Shown here: piece by piece, positions 10,950 through 22,071 of the stretch
Position numbering within the stretch: the first letter of the stretch is position 1
How the letters are laid out: each line of letters opens with the position of its first letter
Assembly (NCBI GenBank): GCA_030765065.1
Contig: CM060975.1
Span: 166,504,993 to 166,568,992 of the forward strand
Direction of reading: 5' to 3'
Length of the DNA: 64,000 nt
Source: Deroplatys truncata
Lineage: Eukaryota; Arthropoda; Insecta; Mantodea; Mantidae
Notes under the pieces: generated by a model
Seen by the model: only the letters and a program-made list of their open reading frames with translations
What the model was told of the DNA's origin: nothing
The model's database searches: none
Position numbers and translations under genes: made by a program

Positions 10950-11830
10950 GTTTTGGTTAACTTGAAGGGTCCTTTGAACTTTCGGCATAGTTTGTGAGTG
11001 ATTTTGTTTGCTTGTCTGACATTTGTTTGTTCTTCACCAGCATTAGACATCCAACTTGTGCATTCCAGGTCTTTCTTTTATTGTAATAACGTTTATGCTT
11101 TTCTTTTCTCTTCTTTGCTTTCTCCTCCATTCTTTTGATTGCTTTCTGGTACATTTAGTCAATAGTAATCGTCGTTTCCTTGTCCACCGGTATTTCTTGG
11201 GGGATGCTGTGGTGCAGTTTCTGTAATCGATGGGTCGTAACCTATTACATTGTTGGGTAGGTGGTTCATTAGATTTTGAGTTGTTTGTATATGCTTGTGC
11301 CATCCATTGTGATTTTTATGGGTAATAATATGCACAAATCTAGAAATTTCTCTGATTTGTGTTCTACAGGGTTTACCTGAGTGTGGTGTTTTGAAATAAA
11401 GTATTGTTTGATGCCTTGTTTTGATATTCCTTCCATGAAGCGCCTTCCTGTAAATGCTGTACAATTATCTGACAGGATTGCAGTGGGTTTTCCCTCTTCT
11501 GGAATATAATTGTTAAGTAATTTTCCTAAGCAGGCCTAAATATTGGCTTTCTTTATTTTAAGCATTCTTATATATTTACTAAATACATCGAGTGTAATGA
11601 AAAATGCATTTATAACCAAATGTGCTCTTTGGTAGTAGTCCTTTTATATCAATGCTGACTAGAGTGTTAGGCTTGTCTCTATCACTGAATTTGTCTCACA
11701 GGTATATGGGACGTTCATCTTTTTTGCTTTCTGACACATTAGACAGCATGTTATGCATTTGCGAACTTTCTCTCGTAGCTTTGAGATGTAAAATTTCTCG
11801 CTGACTACTGCAGTTGTTCTAGCGGTTCCT
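10950..11830 (-). pseudogene. Gypsy integrase remnant
   Basis: Reading the minus strand, a zinc-binding remnant with paired cysteines (CITCCLMCQK) lies near 11740-11780. A core remnant follows with LSDNCTAF (second catalytic Asp context, about 11450-11480) and HHTQVNP (about 11370-11390), which precedes the position of the catalytic Glu. A basic C-terminal part, rich in K and R (RYYNKRKTWNAQVG), ends near 10957. Frames change several times and stops interrupt the core, so no active enzyme can be made. The order RT, RNase H, integrase is that of Ty3/Gypsy. Confidence 0.8.
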
Positions 11831-11837
11831 CAATGTA

Positions 11838-12330
11838 TCAGTCCAGTGTAGAAGCTGTGAAATATCTCTCTCTCCACTTCTTTTGGTATGAATGCTTTCC
11901 AACATGGGTTTTCTTTACCATGTTTCTAGTGCAATTTATTGTCTTGTACCTCCACTGAGCTGGATTTACGCCTGCTATCTTTGGTGCATTCCTTTTAAGT
12001 TCTCGTAGTTTTGTGTCGTTGTCTTGTATTGTAACGATGTTTTTAAACTTCCGTTTCATGCCACTGTTGAAGTGTATGCCAAGTTTCGTAATGGTTACTT
12101 CATTCCTGGGTCTGGAACTATTCTCAGGTATGTCTTCATTTTGTGCTATCCTCGACAGGCCACTGAAGGCGTTGTCTTTTCCAGGTATATGTACTATGGT
12201 GAGGTCGAAAGATATTATTTCATTAATGTATCTCATGAATTTGCCTGAAAGGAATTTACATTTCTGTAGGAATGTCAAATTGATGTGATGTGAAAAGATG
12301 GTTACTTTTTGTTTGTAGATGTACATCTTA
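11838..12330 (-). pseudogene. Gypsy RNase H domain and linker remnant
   Basis: A 162-codon minus-strand open frame. Residues about 20-60 read like the end of a Ty3/Gypsy RNase H, with IVHIPGKDNAFSGLSR matching the typical V.H.PG..N..AD.LSR pattern, except that Asp is missing after the Ser-Gly. The tail (KKWRERYF) leads toward the integrase zinc-binding region. The longest uninterrupted piece of this old pol gene; upstream and downstream parts are in other frames. Confidence 0.8.
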
Positions 12331-12499
12331 CTTTTGTGACACCTAGCTCTAGCATTGTTACTGTAGAGTTCTTCTCGACTGCAGATAGTCCTTGTGATGT
12401 TGTTGATATCACATGTAGTTCATTGTTTACATCCCTCTGGCACAGTACTCCTGAGTATGCCATCACAGAAGCATCCACATATAATTATCTCCAAGGGCG

Positions 12500-13400
12500 T
12501 GCTGTCTCAAGGTCTTATTATAAGTATTGAATTCGAAAACATCTCTCAGACTCATTCGAAGTATTGTTGATGCTCTGGAATCCATCTCTATTTCTGTCCT
12601 TTCTTCAGCAGTTGTCGTTGGGGTTCTATTTCTGCACCGTATCTTAATACCAACTTGCTCTGGTAGTTTAAGATGCCTAACAGTATTCTTAGCTGTTTTA
12701 CTGTCCTTGGTGCTGGAATTCGTAGTATTGCTTCTATCCTTGCTCGGTCTGGTTTTATGCCTCTGTTATCAACAATTTTACTTCTTTCACGCCGAATTTT
12801 GATTTTTGGATATTGACTGTCATATTATGTGCATGAAGTTTGCTTAGCATGTAATTCACATGTTGTAAATGTTCCTCGAATGTTGAGCTGCAGATTATGA
12901 AGTACATCTTAGTAGAATTGAATCTGCTTCATTTTTGAAGAACTCATACATTGCCCTTAGAAATCCTGAGCTGGATGTCTTAAATCTAAATGGCATAGAA
13001 GAAATTGAGACTTTTTTTACCAAAGGCCAAAAAGCTGGTGTACTGACGAACCTTTTTGCCAAGTTGCATTTGCCAAAATGATGCTGTCATGTCGATAGAT
13101 GAGATGTATTTCTCTCTGGACAATTTTGCGAGAATTTGCTCTATTGTTTCATTATTGAAATGATCACTTTACATAAATTTGTTTATATGCCTGCCATCTA
13201 AGTTGAGCCTTAAACTGCCATCTTTCTTTCTGGACCAACATATTGGGTTTATATAACTACTGTTGCTTGGTTCTATTATGTTATTTTGAAGCATGGTGTC
13301 TATTAGTTTCTTTGCTTCAGCATGTAGCGCTTTGGGAAGATTGTCGTACGTGAACTTAGATGGTTTGATGTTAGTGACGTTAAACATATTTTGGTAAACA
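12500..13400 (-). pseudogene. Gypsy reverse transcriptase remnant
   Basis: The minus-strand frame at 13169-13387 carries the RT start: KALHAEAKKLIDTMLQNNII, then INPICWSRKKDGSLRL and DGRHIN, which match Ty3/Gypsy RT motifs. Further along, PFRFKTSS stands where PFGL occurs, and the YxDD region near 12905 reads MYFIICSSTFEEH, so the catalytic aspartates are lost. The thumb (SKFGVKEV, GIKPDRARIEAI) follows near 12650-12800. Frameshifts separate these pieces. Confidence 0.85.
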
Positions 13401-13870
13401 TTGCATCTTCCGGGGACATTGCTGAAGACTTTCTGGTGTGCTGCGATTGTTGTGTTGGTGTAAGGTTATGAGCTTCTTCACATCTAGATTTTATTTCTTG
13501 CACTTGCTCTGTTGCCCATTCCATATTTGTTTGATTGTTGTTACATATGTTCACTTGGGTCATGCCAAGGTGATCGTACTCTGTGTTGACATAGTTTACT
13601 GGTATCTCATTTACGTCTGCTAACGCATTACTGATGCCTGCTCAATTACATTGTATTTTACGAAAACTTCTGTATCTAACAATTCTTCTTCTTCTGTTGT
13701 ATCGTTTATTTCACGCCTCACTATTTCTACAAAAAGGACTTCTATTCTCCTCTCTTTAGCTATCATTGTAAATATTCTCTTTACAAAGTTTATCTTGGCC
13801 CCGTACTCATGGATTACATCACAACCAGGTTGGAACTCAACTGCGAGATTTCTAACAATTAGGCACATTA
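13400..13870 (-). pseudogene. Gypsy protease-RT linker remnant
   Basis: Minus-strand open frames of 86 codons (13303-13563) and 82 codons (13620-13868) lie directly upstream of the RT start. The first joins the RT frame after a shift. The second (RNLAVEFQPGCDVI...) lies where a retropepsin fold would be expected, but no clear D-S/T-G triad is visible, so protease assignment is by position only. Confidence 0.5.
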
Positions 13871-15385
13871 TTTAAAGAGTTACATCTCCTAGCATGACTT
13901 GCATTTTTATCGCTTGTGATGGCTTTCCTATGGCTAAGTTACAAACTATTGATGCATCGTATGACCATTAGCCGTATGCCTTTACTTAATAAATTTTCAT
14001 AAATTTCTGACTGCATAGTTTTGCTGATGAACCACTGTTTATTGTTATCAGCATGTCCTAGTTTACTATTTTAGCTTTAATAATTGGTGTTTCGTTAGTG
14101 CTACAATGCTGAGTGTTTGTAGTGTTAATTTTGTTGCATCTAAAATGTGTAGGTGTAGTCTGATTTTCTGCGTATCTTACAGACTATAATAAATGGACAG
14201 AAGTATCACCTATCTCAACCTGCCCATCTGATAGTTTCCCTGATTTTGTGTATCTTGAGCTACACAGGGTTACCGTTTTGTATAGGACATACAGTAATCT
14301 CTGTGCTGCTGTCTTGTTGTCTTGAGAATGTGGGTTGTGCACCTCAAATATTGTCAAAGCTAATATTCCTACCTAGTGTACTGTATTGTGCTCGATACTA
14401 TTGTTGGCCCTACTGTTGTCATTGTCGGTAGACCATCTATTAATGCTCTGATACCGGTGTTGATTATTTGGGGATTGCTCTAGGCTGTATTCCTTGAGTA
14501 CCTACAAAGAATGTGTTCTCTTGCAGGTACCACACGTTCATTTCTTTCGTTTTTGGTGCGTTATTACCATTGTGGTAATTGCTGTGCTGAGTGTGTCTGC
14601 TTTGATTCTATGTTTTTACTGGCCTAACTGTATTTACGTAAGTACTGTTATTATTTCTTGTGTCGAAGTATGGCTATATTCGCACGTGTCGATTAAATGA
14701 GGTGTTTTCATATTATTGTGTAATTTCTTCCCCTTGCGCTTCTAATGCTGATATCAATCTGTGAGCTGCATTATGGATGTGGCTCGAGCTATTAATATAT
14801 ATTGTAGTGAATGTGTGTGTATTGTCGCCTCGGACACATTACTGCTGTGTAGAATGACATCGTTGAACTAATTATTTCGTTTGTGACACCTCCACCTCCT
14901 AGTCAGGGGGATGAAGGCAAGTTGAGGGACGAGCCTCTTTGTCTGATAGCGTCGGTCAGTGAGCAACGTGAGTCTAGTATATATCTTCAGAGTGTGTGGT
15001 TGTAGGAATGCGTGCTCCGTGTGAGTGTGGAGCATCTCTCTCCAATGTTTGTCTGTAACCTTTTGGAAATAATGTACCGGCACCAAGGTAACTTTGTAAT
15101 AAACCAGAGTTAAATGTGAATTTATGTGTATTATATTATAAATATACCACGCCTGCTTTAGCTTTGTGCATCACGTTCCTGGTATCTCTCGTTTGCCTCT
15201 GCTGTTACGTCCCCCAATGTTTATGCCGGGGTAACTAAATTTAACATTTTAGCTCCAAAACCTTTCGGCCTCACCCTAGTGTATAACAATATCGCTGGAA
15301 ACGCAGTGGAAAGTCCCTGGGTATGAGTGTTAGGAAATCTGATTCCTGCAGGGGTGGTGTTAAATTCCTGACCTGGCTGGACAGA

Positions 15386-15435
<50 letters not shown>

Positions 15436-15580
15436 CTATCTAGTGTACGTCTTGCAAGTATCATGCGAATGGCTTCTGGTACGCATCTGATTTACATATA
15501 TTCACCACGGTCTACAGTATTGTACTGAGTTTGTGTTCTCACGAAATTTTGGTACTGGAATGTCGTTTACAGTGTTACTA
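13870..15580 (-). pseudogene. Probable decayed gag region of the old Gypsy element
   Basis: Lies between the pol remnants and the coiled-coil remnant. No capsid motif or CCHC knuckle could be read in any minus-strand frame, so gag identity is inferred from position. At about 14880-15220 is a stretch on the plus strand, from TGTGACACC to a cytosine-rich end, with an AATAAACCAG-like signal; it could be a solo LTR of another element, but no partner is present. The (TA)n at 15390-15433 lies in this region. Confidence 0.35.
15390..15433. repeat. (TA)n microsatellite
   Basis: About 22 uninterrupted TA units within the decayed gag region. Confidence 0.95.
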
Positions 15581-15583
15581 TAG

Positions 15584-16760
15584 CTATGATTTAGCTATAT
15601 TACTATTGCTGTTTAAGCTAGTTGGCTGAGATTCAACAGGAGTTATTATTGAACTACCTGTGTCACTCTCATTACTGTGTATTATTGAGGTTATACCTCT
15701 GTTTTGTTTTGACAATTGTGATGTTATGTTGTTGTTTGACGCATTAGAGGTTATGTTACTGTCATCATTTACATGAACACTTGAATTGCACTTTGCTACA
15801 GTACTAGAAGTACTTTGCCTTGGAAGGTTATTACAGAGATTACTGGTTTTACCGTTTACTTTCTTCTTAACTTGGTCTAGTTCTGTAATCAAACTGGCTA
15901 TTCTTGTTTTAATTTCACTAATATTTACATTAGTATCTTTCAGCTTGGTATTTATATCTGTTATCTCTATTGTTACAGTTGTTACTTTATCATTTACTTT
16001 TTATATTCCTTTGTTTAATTGGTTACTTCTGCACTCAACTTATTATCTACAGTTATAAGCTCTTCTTTGGGGTTAGTTTTTACTGTAGTTAGTTCACTAG
16101 TAACCTTGCTTTGCATATCATTAACCACAATTAACCTCTCGTCTTATTTCATTACAACTATATACTATTTTTTGTTTATTTTCTCTCTGGCTGCTGTAAT
16201 CTTATCTGTGATTTCTTTACACGTTTTACTAATCGTATCACATTTTGCAGTTAGTTCTGATTACAAATCTTAATGCTTTTGTCTAAGGTCTCAGATAACT
16301 CTCTACATAACTTTTGTTTCTGAATTTCTAGCTCTCTACTGATTTTCTCCCCTAGTCTAATTTGAGAACTGTTCTAGTTTGTTATTTATTCTGCTGGCTC
16401 TACATGTCTACTTTCAGAGTTTTCTAATTTTCTATCTATTTGTTCTGCTAGCTCTACCTGTTGGCTTTCAGATTGTTCTAATTTCCACCTATTTCTTTAA
16501 CTTGTTCTGCTAGTTTATTATTTATCTGTTCTCCTAACCTGTTCTTTGTCTGCATTAGTATTCTTACTAACATTGCTTCTAGAGATGGAGATGTTTTTTT
16601 CTCTAAACTAGCTACTACGTTTTTCTCTTCCCTAGTTTGATTTTCTGGAGCTACCTGTATCCTCGTTTCTGTTGTACATTCTTGTTTATCTACTTCTCTT
16701 ACATTATTGACGCTTCTAATCTCTATGCTATTTACATTTGCTGTGTTAACATGGATATTG
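15584..16760 (-). pseudogene. Coiled-coil leader protein remnant of the old Gypsy element
   Basis: On the minus strand, broken frames give long Leu/Ile/Glu/Lys/Asn-rich heptad-like stretches such as ITDINTKLKDTNVNIS and ITELDQVKKKVNGK, with Asn/Ser-rich linkers after them (15584-15892). It lies 5' of gag, the place where the younger element at 39-45 kb also has a coiled-coil ORF. Frequent stops make it non-functional. It would have been a self-assembling or matrix-like part of Gag, which is inference. Confidence 0.55.
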
Positions 16761-16857
16761 TTTGTCCTTTGTCCTGGTGCATTTCTGCTGTTTTATACCC
16801 TATCATCTGCTTGATTTACTACTACATTTTCTGCTTCTGTATTGTCGCACATAACTA

Positions 16858-18251
16858 CACTGCCGTTTGTGAATATTGCAACACCAAAAAAGTATTTTCC
16901 GAATAACTCCAAAATTTGGTGGAAGTGTAGAAGAGAGTGCAAGCAATAAGTGATTAGGTTTGCAGAGAAATGGGGTACACATAGGTCAAGTAGAGCACTC
17001 TCGTGTCGATTCGACAAGGTCACTGTTCCGCCCAGTGTAGTCAGAGCTGTCAAACAAGGTGGAAACAATAAAGGGAGTGCCCGTAGGCCTTGTTGACGTC
17101 AAAGGGAGCCATATCGGCATATGAGTGTGTTCGAATGGGGCAGAATGATCAGTCTCCGGGAAGTGGGTTTGTCATACCGTGACATTTCGGCTCGTGCAGG
17201 GCATGCTGCTATGACAGTGATACGTGTGTGGAAGGAATGGATAGATGAAGGTCGTATGCAGCGAAGAGCGGGTGCTGGACAGGAACATGACCACAGCACG
17301 GGATGACCGTCATCTTGTCCGCATGGCCATAACGGAACGTACGGCTTCATCCACAGTGTTGGCTCGACGCTAGAGCACTGCAACAGGTGTGAACTTGTCT
17401 GCATCAACGGTTCGTCGCCATCTGCTGCAGGTTGAACTGGTGGCATGCATACAATTACGTCGGCTTCCATTGTCCAGATACCACATGCTCCTCTGACTGC
17501 AATGGGCATGTGAACACCATCACTGGGGTTCTGAGTGGTCTTTTCGGACGAGTCCTGCTTCAACGTGTTCTACAGTGATTGCTGCATACATATCCGGCGG
17601 TACCGTGGTGAGGTGAGCGCAACTTGGAGGGTTGCATTGTTGAGCGGCATAGCGGACCAACACCAGGTGTGATGGTTTGGGGCACCATTGGTTACTTCAA
17701 TGGATCTAGCCTCCTACGAATTCAGGGCATTTTGAACAGCAACCGGTATCTAACGGTGGTTGTAGAGCCTGAGGTACTCCCCCTGCTTCAGGCAGCTCCA
17801 CAGGCCACATTTCAACAGGACAATGCCCGGTCTCATATTGTGAGGAATGTAGAAGCCTTCTTCGACGAGCGACGGGTACCATTGCTTCCCTAGCCTGTAA
17901 GTTCGCCTGACATGTCGCCCAGCGAACATGTCTGGGATATGTTTGGTCGGCACCTGGTGCGTCTCGGTCCTCCAGTAAGCAATGTCACGGAGTTGTGGGC
18001 TCGAATACAAACTGCGTGGAGGGAAATCCCTCAGAAACCTATTCAGAATCTTTTTTATTCAATGTCACGGTGTATAGCAGCTCTAATTGCAGCGCACGGA
18101 GGCCACAACAAATACTGAATATTAGGGCTCAAAGGTCATTAATAGATTTGAAATGTTTATCATTTGTTACTTATCATGTACCTTGCCTGTGGTTTTAAAT
18201 TCACTGAATTCATGCGTTTCTTTGGTGTTGCAATTTTCACCATCGGCAGGG
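16858..18251 (+). mobile_element. Tc1-like DNA transposon, inactive
   Basis: A 1394-bp element bounded by TA (16856-16857 and 18252-18253). The imperfect inverted ends are about 35-40 bp: CACTGCCGTTTGTGAATATT at the left against the right end read in reverse, CCCTGCCGATGGTGAAAATT; both continue GCAACACCAAA. Length, ends and TA duplication fit Tc1/mariner. It lies inside the old Gypsy element, in its 5' untranslated or leader region, so it inserted later. Confidence 0.92.
17121..18118 (+). pseudogene. Tc1-like transposase, frameshifted
   Basis: The first frame (from 17121) starts with a paired-like helix-turn-helix: EWGRMISLREVGLSYRDISA followed by VIRVWKEW. A gap with several frame changes follows. 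The frame at 17624-17893 holds VMVWGTIGYFN and the second catalytic Asp in FQQDNARSH. The frame at 17912-18118 holds SPDMSPSEHVWD, carrying the third acidic residue of the DD34E triad, and a typical C-terminus ending near AAHGGHNKY. Complete enzymes of this family are about 340 residues; here at least three frames and an in-frame stop before the last block prevent translation. Confidence 0.9.
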
Positions 18252-18505
18252 TATAAAATCACCATCTGACATCTCTACTGAATTTGTACTATTCTGTGAT
18301 AACTGAATTGTTATTCTCCTACCACTTCTTAATAACATCTGTTGTTATAGCATACATGTATTACTAATGGTTGTCATGGACCTTTGTGTTGATATTCTGT
18401 TGGTGTTGTTGTGATGAGATGATCCATTCGCTGATTTTCGTGGTGTTGTTAGCCCCTTTCTCCTTCTTTTTTTAACGATTTTTGCTCTGCAATCTTCTCC
18501 GCTTT

Positions 18506-18524
18506 GCCCCTCGTTGACGCGCCA
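18506..18524 (-). promoter_or_regulatory. Candidate tRNA primer-binding site of the old Gypsy element
   Basis: On the minus strand the sequence TGGCGCGTCAACGAGGGGC resembles the Lys-tRNA-type primer site of insect Gypsy elements (TGGCGCCCAACGTGGGGC pattern). It faces the internal region correctly. However, detectable LTR similarity begins only at about 18616, some 90 bp away, so either the LTR boundary has decayed or the match is displaced. Confidence 0.5.
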
Positions 18525-18615
18525 CAATGCAGCGGTTATTTCATCCTTTATCTATAGCATTAATTCTCTTCATTCGAACACTTTGTATGTGTTTAATTAA
18601 AGTGTATATATCATT

Positions 18616-19534
18616 AAGATGATGGTGGACCGCTGGGAGATTATGCATGCTGTATTACGTACCTGTAGGTCGTCTTGATGCCCGTACTCTTGTGAGGTAT
18701 GACGACTTCTCGTAGACTGGAATCTGATGATCGTATATCTATATTCTTGCGTGTGTGTTAGTATGTTGAAATTATTATTTTATAAATACACCACGGCTGC
18801 TGTATGTGTGTCGGAGTGCAGTTGTGTCGTGTCAGGATTAGGTATAGAGAATGTTACAATATTTTGCACACACATAGTCTTAATTATTTTCCTTGTATTT
18901 TAGATAAACCACATGTACATATTCACAATTCACTATCACCTTTGACATGATAAAATGTGTATAACTGACAGACTTTAAATTCGTAGTTTTAGCGTCTATT
19001 TAGAGACGACCTTATACGCGTCCTTCCTGCTCGAAGTCTGACAAGCTTCTGTTAGCTTTCCTTCAACCGTTTTCTGCATACGTATTTGAATTATAGATAT
19101 GTATCAATGTACCTGATTGGTGCTACTATCCAATAACATCTAATAACAGTTTATGTTACATATATGTAGGTTTACATACTTCCATTGTCTTAATTATGAA
19201 TCCAAGGTTCGTTATATGCTTACGTAAATACTACTCATTTCTCGCCATTTCATTGCTGGCTATATAGCTAACAATGGCCTTTCCCTCTCATATTATACTC
19301 TATATGTTATAAGTTATATACTTGTTCTGCACGGTGAATACATTATGAATATATATATGTTTTTTATTTTAATTATTATGGTACAATATTGCAAAGAAAA
19401 TACATAACGTGTAAAACTTAGAACAAAATATTATAGAAAGGGATTATTAATGTGTTGGCGCTGAGTAACTACGAATTAGATATCTTATTACATTGATGAG
19501 TTATCCTATTAGTTTTTCCGTGGCTAGTACTGTA
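18616..19534 (-). repeat. 5' LTR of the old minus-strand Ty3/Gypsy element
   Basis: Direct repeat of 8950-9893 with the same orientation and many substitutions and indels. It ends where TGGCTAGTACTGTA matches TGGCTGGTACTGTA of the other copy. The two LTRs enclose about 8.7 kb of internal DNA, of which about 1.4 kb is the Tc1-like insert and about 0.35 kb the fold-back retroposon. Confidence 0.8.
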
Positions 19535-20047
19535 CTGTTCGCTATCGGAAAGAAAGTCCCTGTTTTTTTTTTTTTTTTTTTGTTTGTTTTTCGAGTGGAG
19601 GAGAAAAACACTGTTGCGTGCTTGCAGCCCCGATGGGAGTGGCTGGGGTGTGTGGGACTCGCCATCATGACGGAAGGCCATACCCACTAAAAAACTCCTC
19701 CACCGGAGAATTGCAAGGATAAAGGTTTGGAGATCCCGCAATATGCACTCTCGGTATTTTTGTATAGTGTAATCAGCAATGGAGACAGGAATGTGCTGCC
19801 TTTATCTGTTTGGAAACAGTGCGACAAGGACAGCGAATGTGTGACGGAGAACGCATGCTACGCAAGGAGTAAAAGTATTCATTGGGCTGTAATTGAGCCT
19901 TCGTGTGTGTCATAAATAAGGGTAACATAAGCAAGTAGGCAGGGTTCGGACCGTGTCTAATCAGCAATTTCCCCTCTGCCCTTCATTTCCCGGAGAGTTT
20001 CTTTGCTTCCGACATTTTCATTGAACTGAGTTGTATGTCGGAACATC
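19535..20047. other. Unassigned sequence with poly(T)
   Basis: A (T)n run at 19561-19580 is followed by GC-richer DNA with short inverted blocks GTGGAGGAG and CTCCTCCAC about 100 bp apart (19594-19705), which could form a stem. It may be part of a retroposon, but no second copy was found. No gene is visible. Confidence 0.35.
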
Positions 20048-20425
20048 GTGATGTTAGGGGCGAAATGGCTCAGGCAAAAATGCTTGCAGCTCGAATTCTG
20101 GACCTCTCTGTTTCGATTCTCGATGGACTGGACACTGTGGTTTGAGTTTAGTACAACGGGATGTATTGTACACTACCGAGACTTTCCCTCATTTCCTTTC
20201 ATTTCACCTCACTGCGTATCTTTACTTGAAGGTTATAGGACACGCAATGTGGATTGGTACGTTGTGGCATTTGCTCGTGGAAACGATTTCTCTCAGATGT
20301 CCGTTTAGTTGGACTGCCTACCCCGTCATAGTAAGTTTATTGTGGAACGTCCTGTAGAGTGCTCTCCGAAGGTGCCCCTTAATGGAGAGCTGGCACCGAC
20401 ATCAGCATAGGCACAATTTGGAATA
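20048..20425 (+). mobile_element. tRNA-derived SINE, degraded
   Basis: The head reads GCGAAATGGCTCAGGC (A-box-like TGGCTCAGGC), followed about 45 bp on by a weak B-box-like TTTCGATTCTCGATGG. The body contains CCTCATTTCCTTTCATTTCA, which is shared with the SINE copies at 30.7 and 59.5 kb. An 86-codon open frame here runs through the SINE body and is not a gene. The 3' limit is uncertain. Confidence 0.55.
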
Positions 20426-21609
20426 ATTACGGAAGCCACCTTTGCATTTCGCGAGCTGCCTTCCGCTTATGGTTGCCTTTCAGATTTTCCTTCTGTATTT
20501 TTCCTCCCATAGGTTGCTGCAAGATCGTCTAGCAGCCTACACGCATGTACCATGCTCGACTAGTTAGAGACCTTCATTACTGTTCGGAAGCTCTTCCATG
20601 TGCTTCTTATCCCTATGAAACAAACAAGAAACAATGGAGGAATTAGCTAGGTGCTGGCATTTCCTGTGGATCAATACGTTACAGACAAAACTGAAGTCTC
20701 GAATGGTTAAACATATAAAATAACACATATGAACAATGAGGTTAGACATGACGCTGTGTTTTGGAACTATATGGCTAAACAACTAATTCGAGATGTAATA
20801 AAGTAAAGAATGTACATTCACATGTTATAGGGCTGAGTGCCAAAAGCTAAAAAGGGTGAACGTACCCCTACAGTGAATTTCCTCCCGTAGATTCCGTTTA
20901 AGATCCTCAGCACCATCTAAATGGGGTCGGTGTTTTGGAAAGAAATTTCACAGCTGTTAAATGAATGTAGGTATGTGAAAAGTCGCAGTAGTGCCGACAT
21001 AGGGGTATGTGAATTGCCATAGAATTAACACATCCCTTGCATGCTCTAAGGTCTCGTTGTCTGCAATGTTCTGCCCATTTCTTCGTCCAGAGGAGAAACA
21101 TGAAAAATGTGCATTAGATGTTTAAATATGTAGACAGAAATAGCTCTTCCTCAAAAAATGAGTTACTTTTCAGTGCATTACTGTTTTCAACCACGTGTGC
21201 AAAGCTTTATACTTTAATCCTATATTTTACAATAGCCTTTTCCAAATATCCAGTTTTCTAAACCATTAGCGGCCGGTTTTACCACCCGATGTTAAAAATA
21301 CCTAAGCATCTTGTTTGTTAACAATGTGTTAAATGTTTAACATAGTGTTAAAACTTTTCGTTTCATCAAGCTTTTACAGCAAATTGTTAGCTAATATTTT
21401 GTTAAGTCAAAGACAACTGCGAACGCTAGCTTTCGAGAAGGCTGTGGCTGAACTATACTGCTTCTGAACTGGCTCCAATGCACTGTATTCTACGTATCGC
21501 TGCGCTCTCTGTGTCAGTAGCAGACAACTATTTACGTTCATAGCAATTGCCAAGTGATGTTGCCGATTGTTTGAGGTTAGAATCGCGATGTCAACTGAAA
21601 TAAATGTTT

Positions 21610-21927
21610 AAGTGTTTGAAACGCGTTAATGAACATCTGGTTAATACGTATAGGCGTATTATCAAGTGCGAAAAAGCCGACGGTCTTACATTAAAGGTTA
21701 AGATTGCAGCCTGGGCCAAAATCTCCGAGTAATTTAATTGGAATGAACGCGTTTCTCCTAAGTCCAGGAAGCAACTGCGGCAATTTTATGCTAACATAGA
21801 TTGCAGCACCAGAAATGTTAGGTGCGAAGAGCGCTTAAGACGGTTTAAAATTGGTGGTGGACACTGCGTTGAAACTAAAGTGGATGAAAATGTATTATCG
21901 CTGATTAATCAAGCAGACCCGAAATAA
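21610..21927 (+). pseudogene. Myb/SANT-like DNA-binding protein remnant
   Basis: One frame gives about 105 codons with a single in-frame stop (TAA after KISE). It reads KVKIAAWAKISE, then FNWNERVSPKSRKQLRQFYA, then an RLRRFKIGGGH-type end. This matches the usual layout of arthropod Myb/SANT-like DNA-binding domains (conserved Trp, a helix with KQL..FY, then a K/R-TGGG-type linker). It would bind DNA, in transposons usually the element's ends. An upstream ATG at about 21587 is in another frame and soon stops. The protein is broken here. Confidence 0.65.
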
Positions 21928-22071
21928 GTGCTGTTTGCTTCTTGAAGAATTTGCTTTGGAAACCTTCCGGATAAACCTACAAACGGTAGTTTTGGAAATA
22001 CCAACATCATCACCTACCAAGAAAATGAAAAATGTTAGTAGCATAAAATCTGAGTACTAATTAACTCTTAT

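Noticed and set aside
12013..12802. Plus-strand 73-91-codon hydrophobic frames
   Set aside because: They are antisense to the RNase H and RT remnants of the minus-strand Gypsy element.
17099..17563. 154-codon minus-strand frame
   Set aside because: It lies antisense to the Tc1-like transposase, whose helix-turn-helix is recognisable on the plus strand; the minus frame has no known motif.
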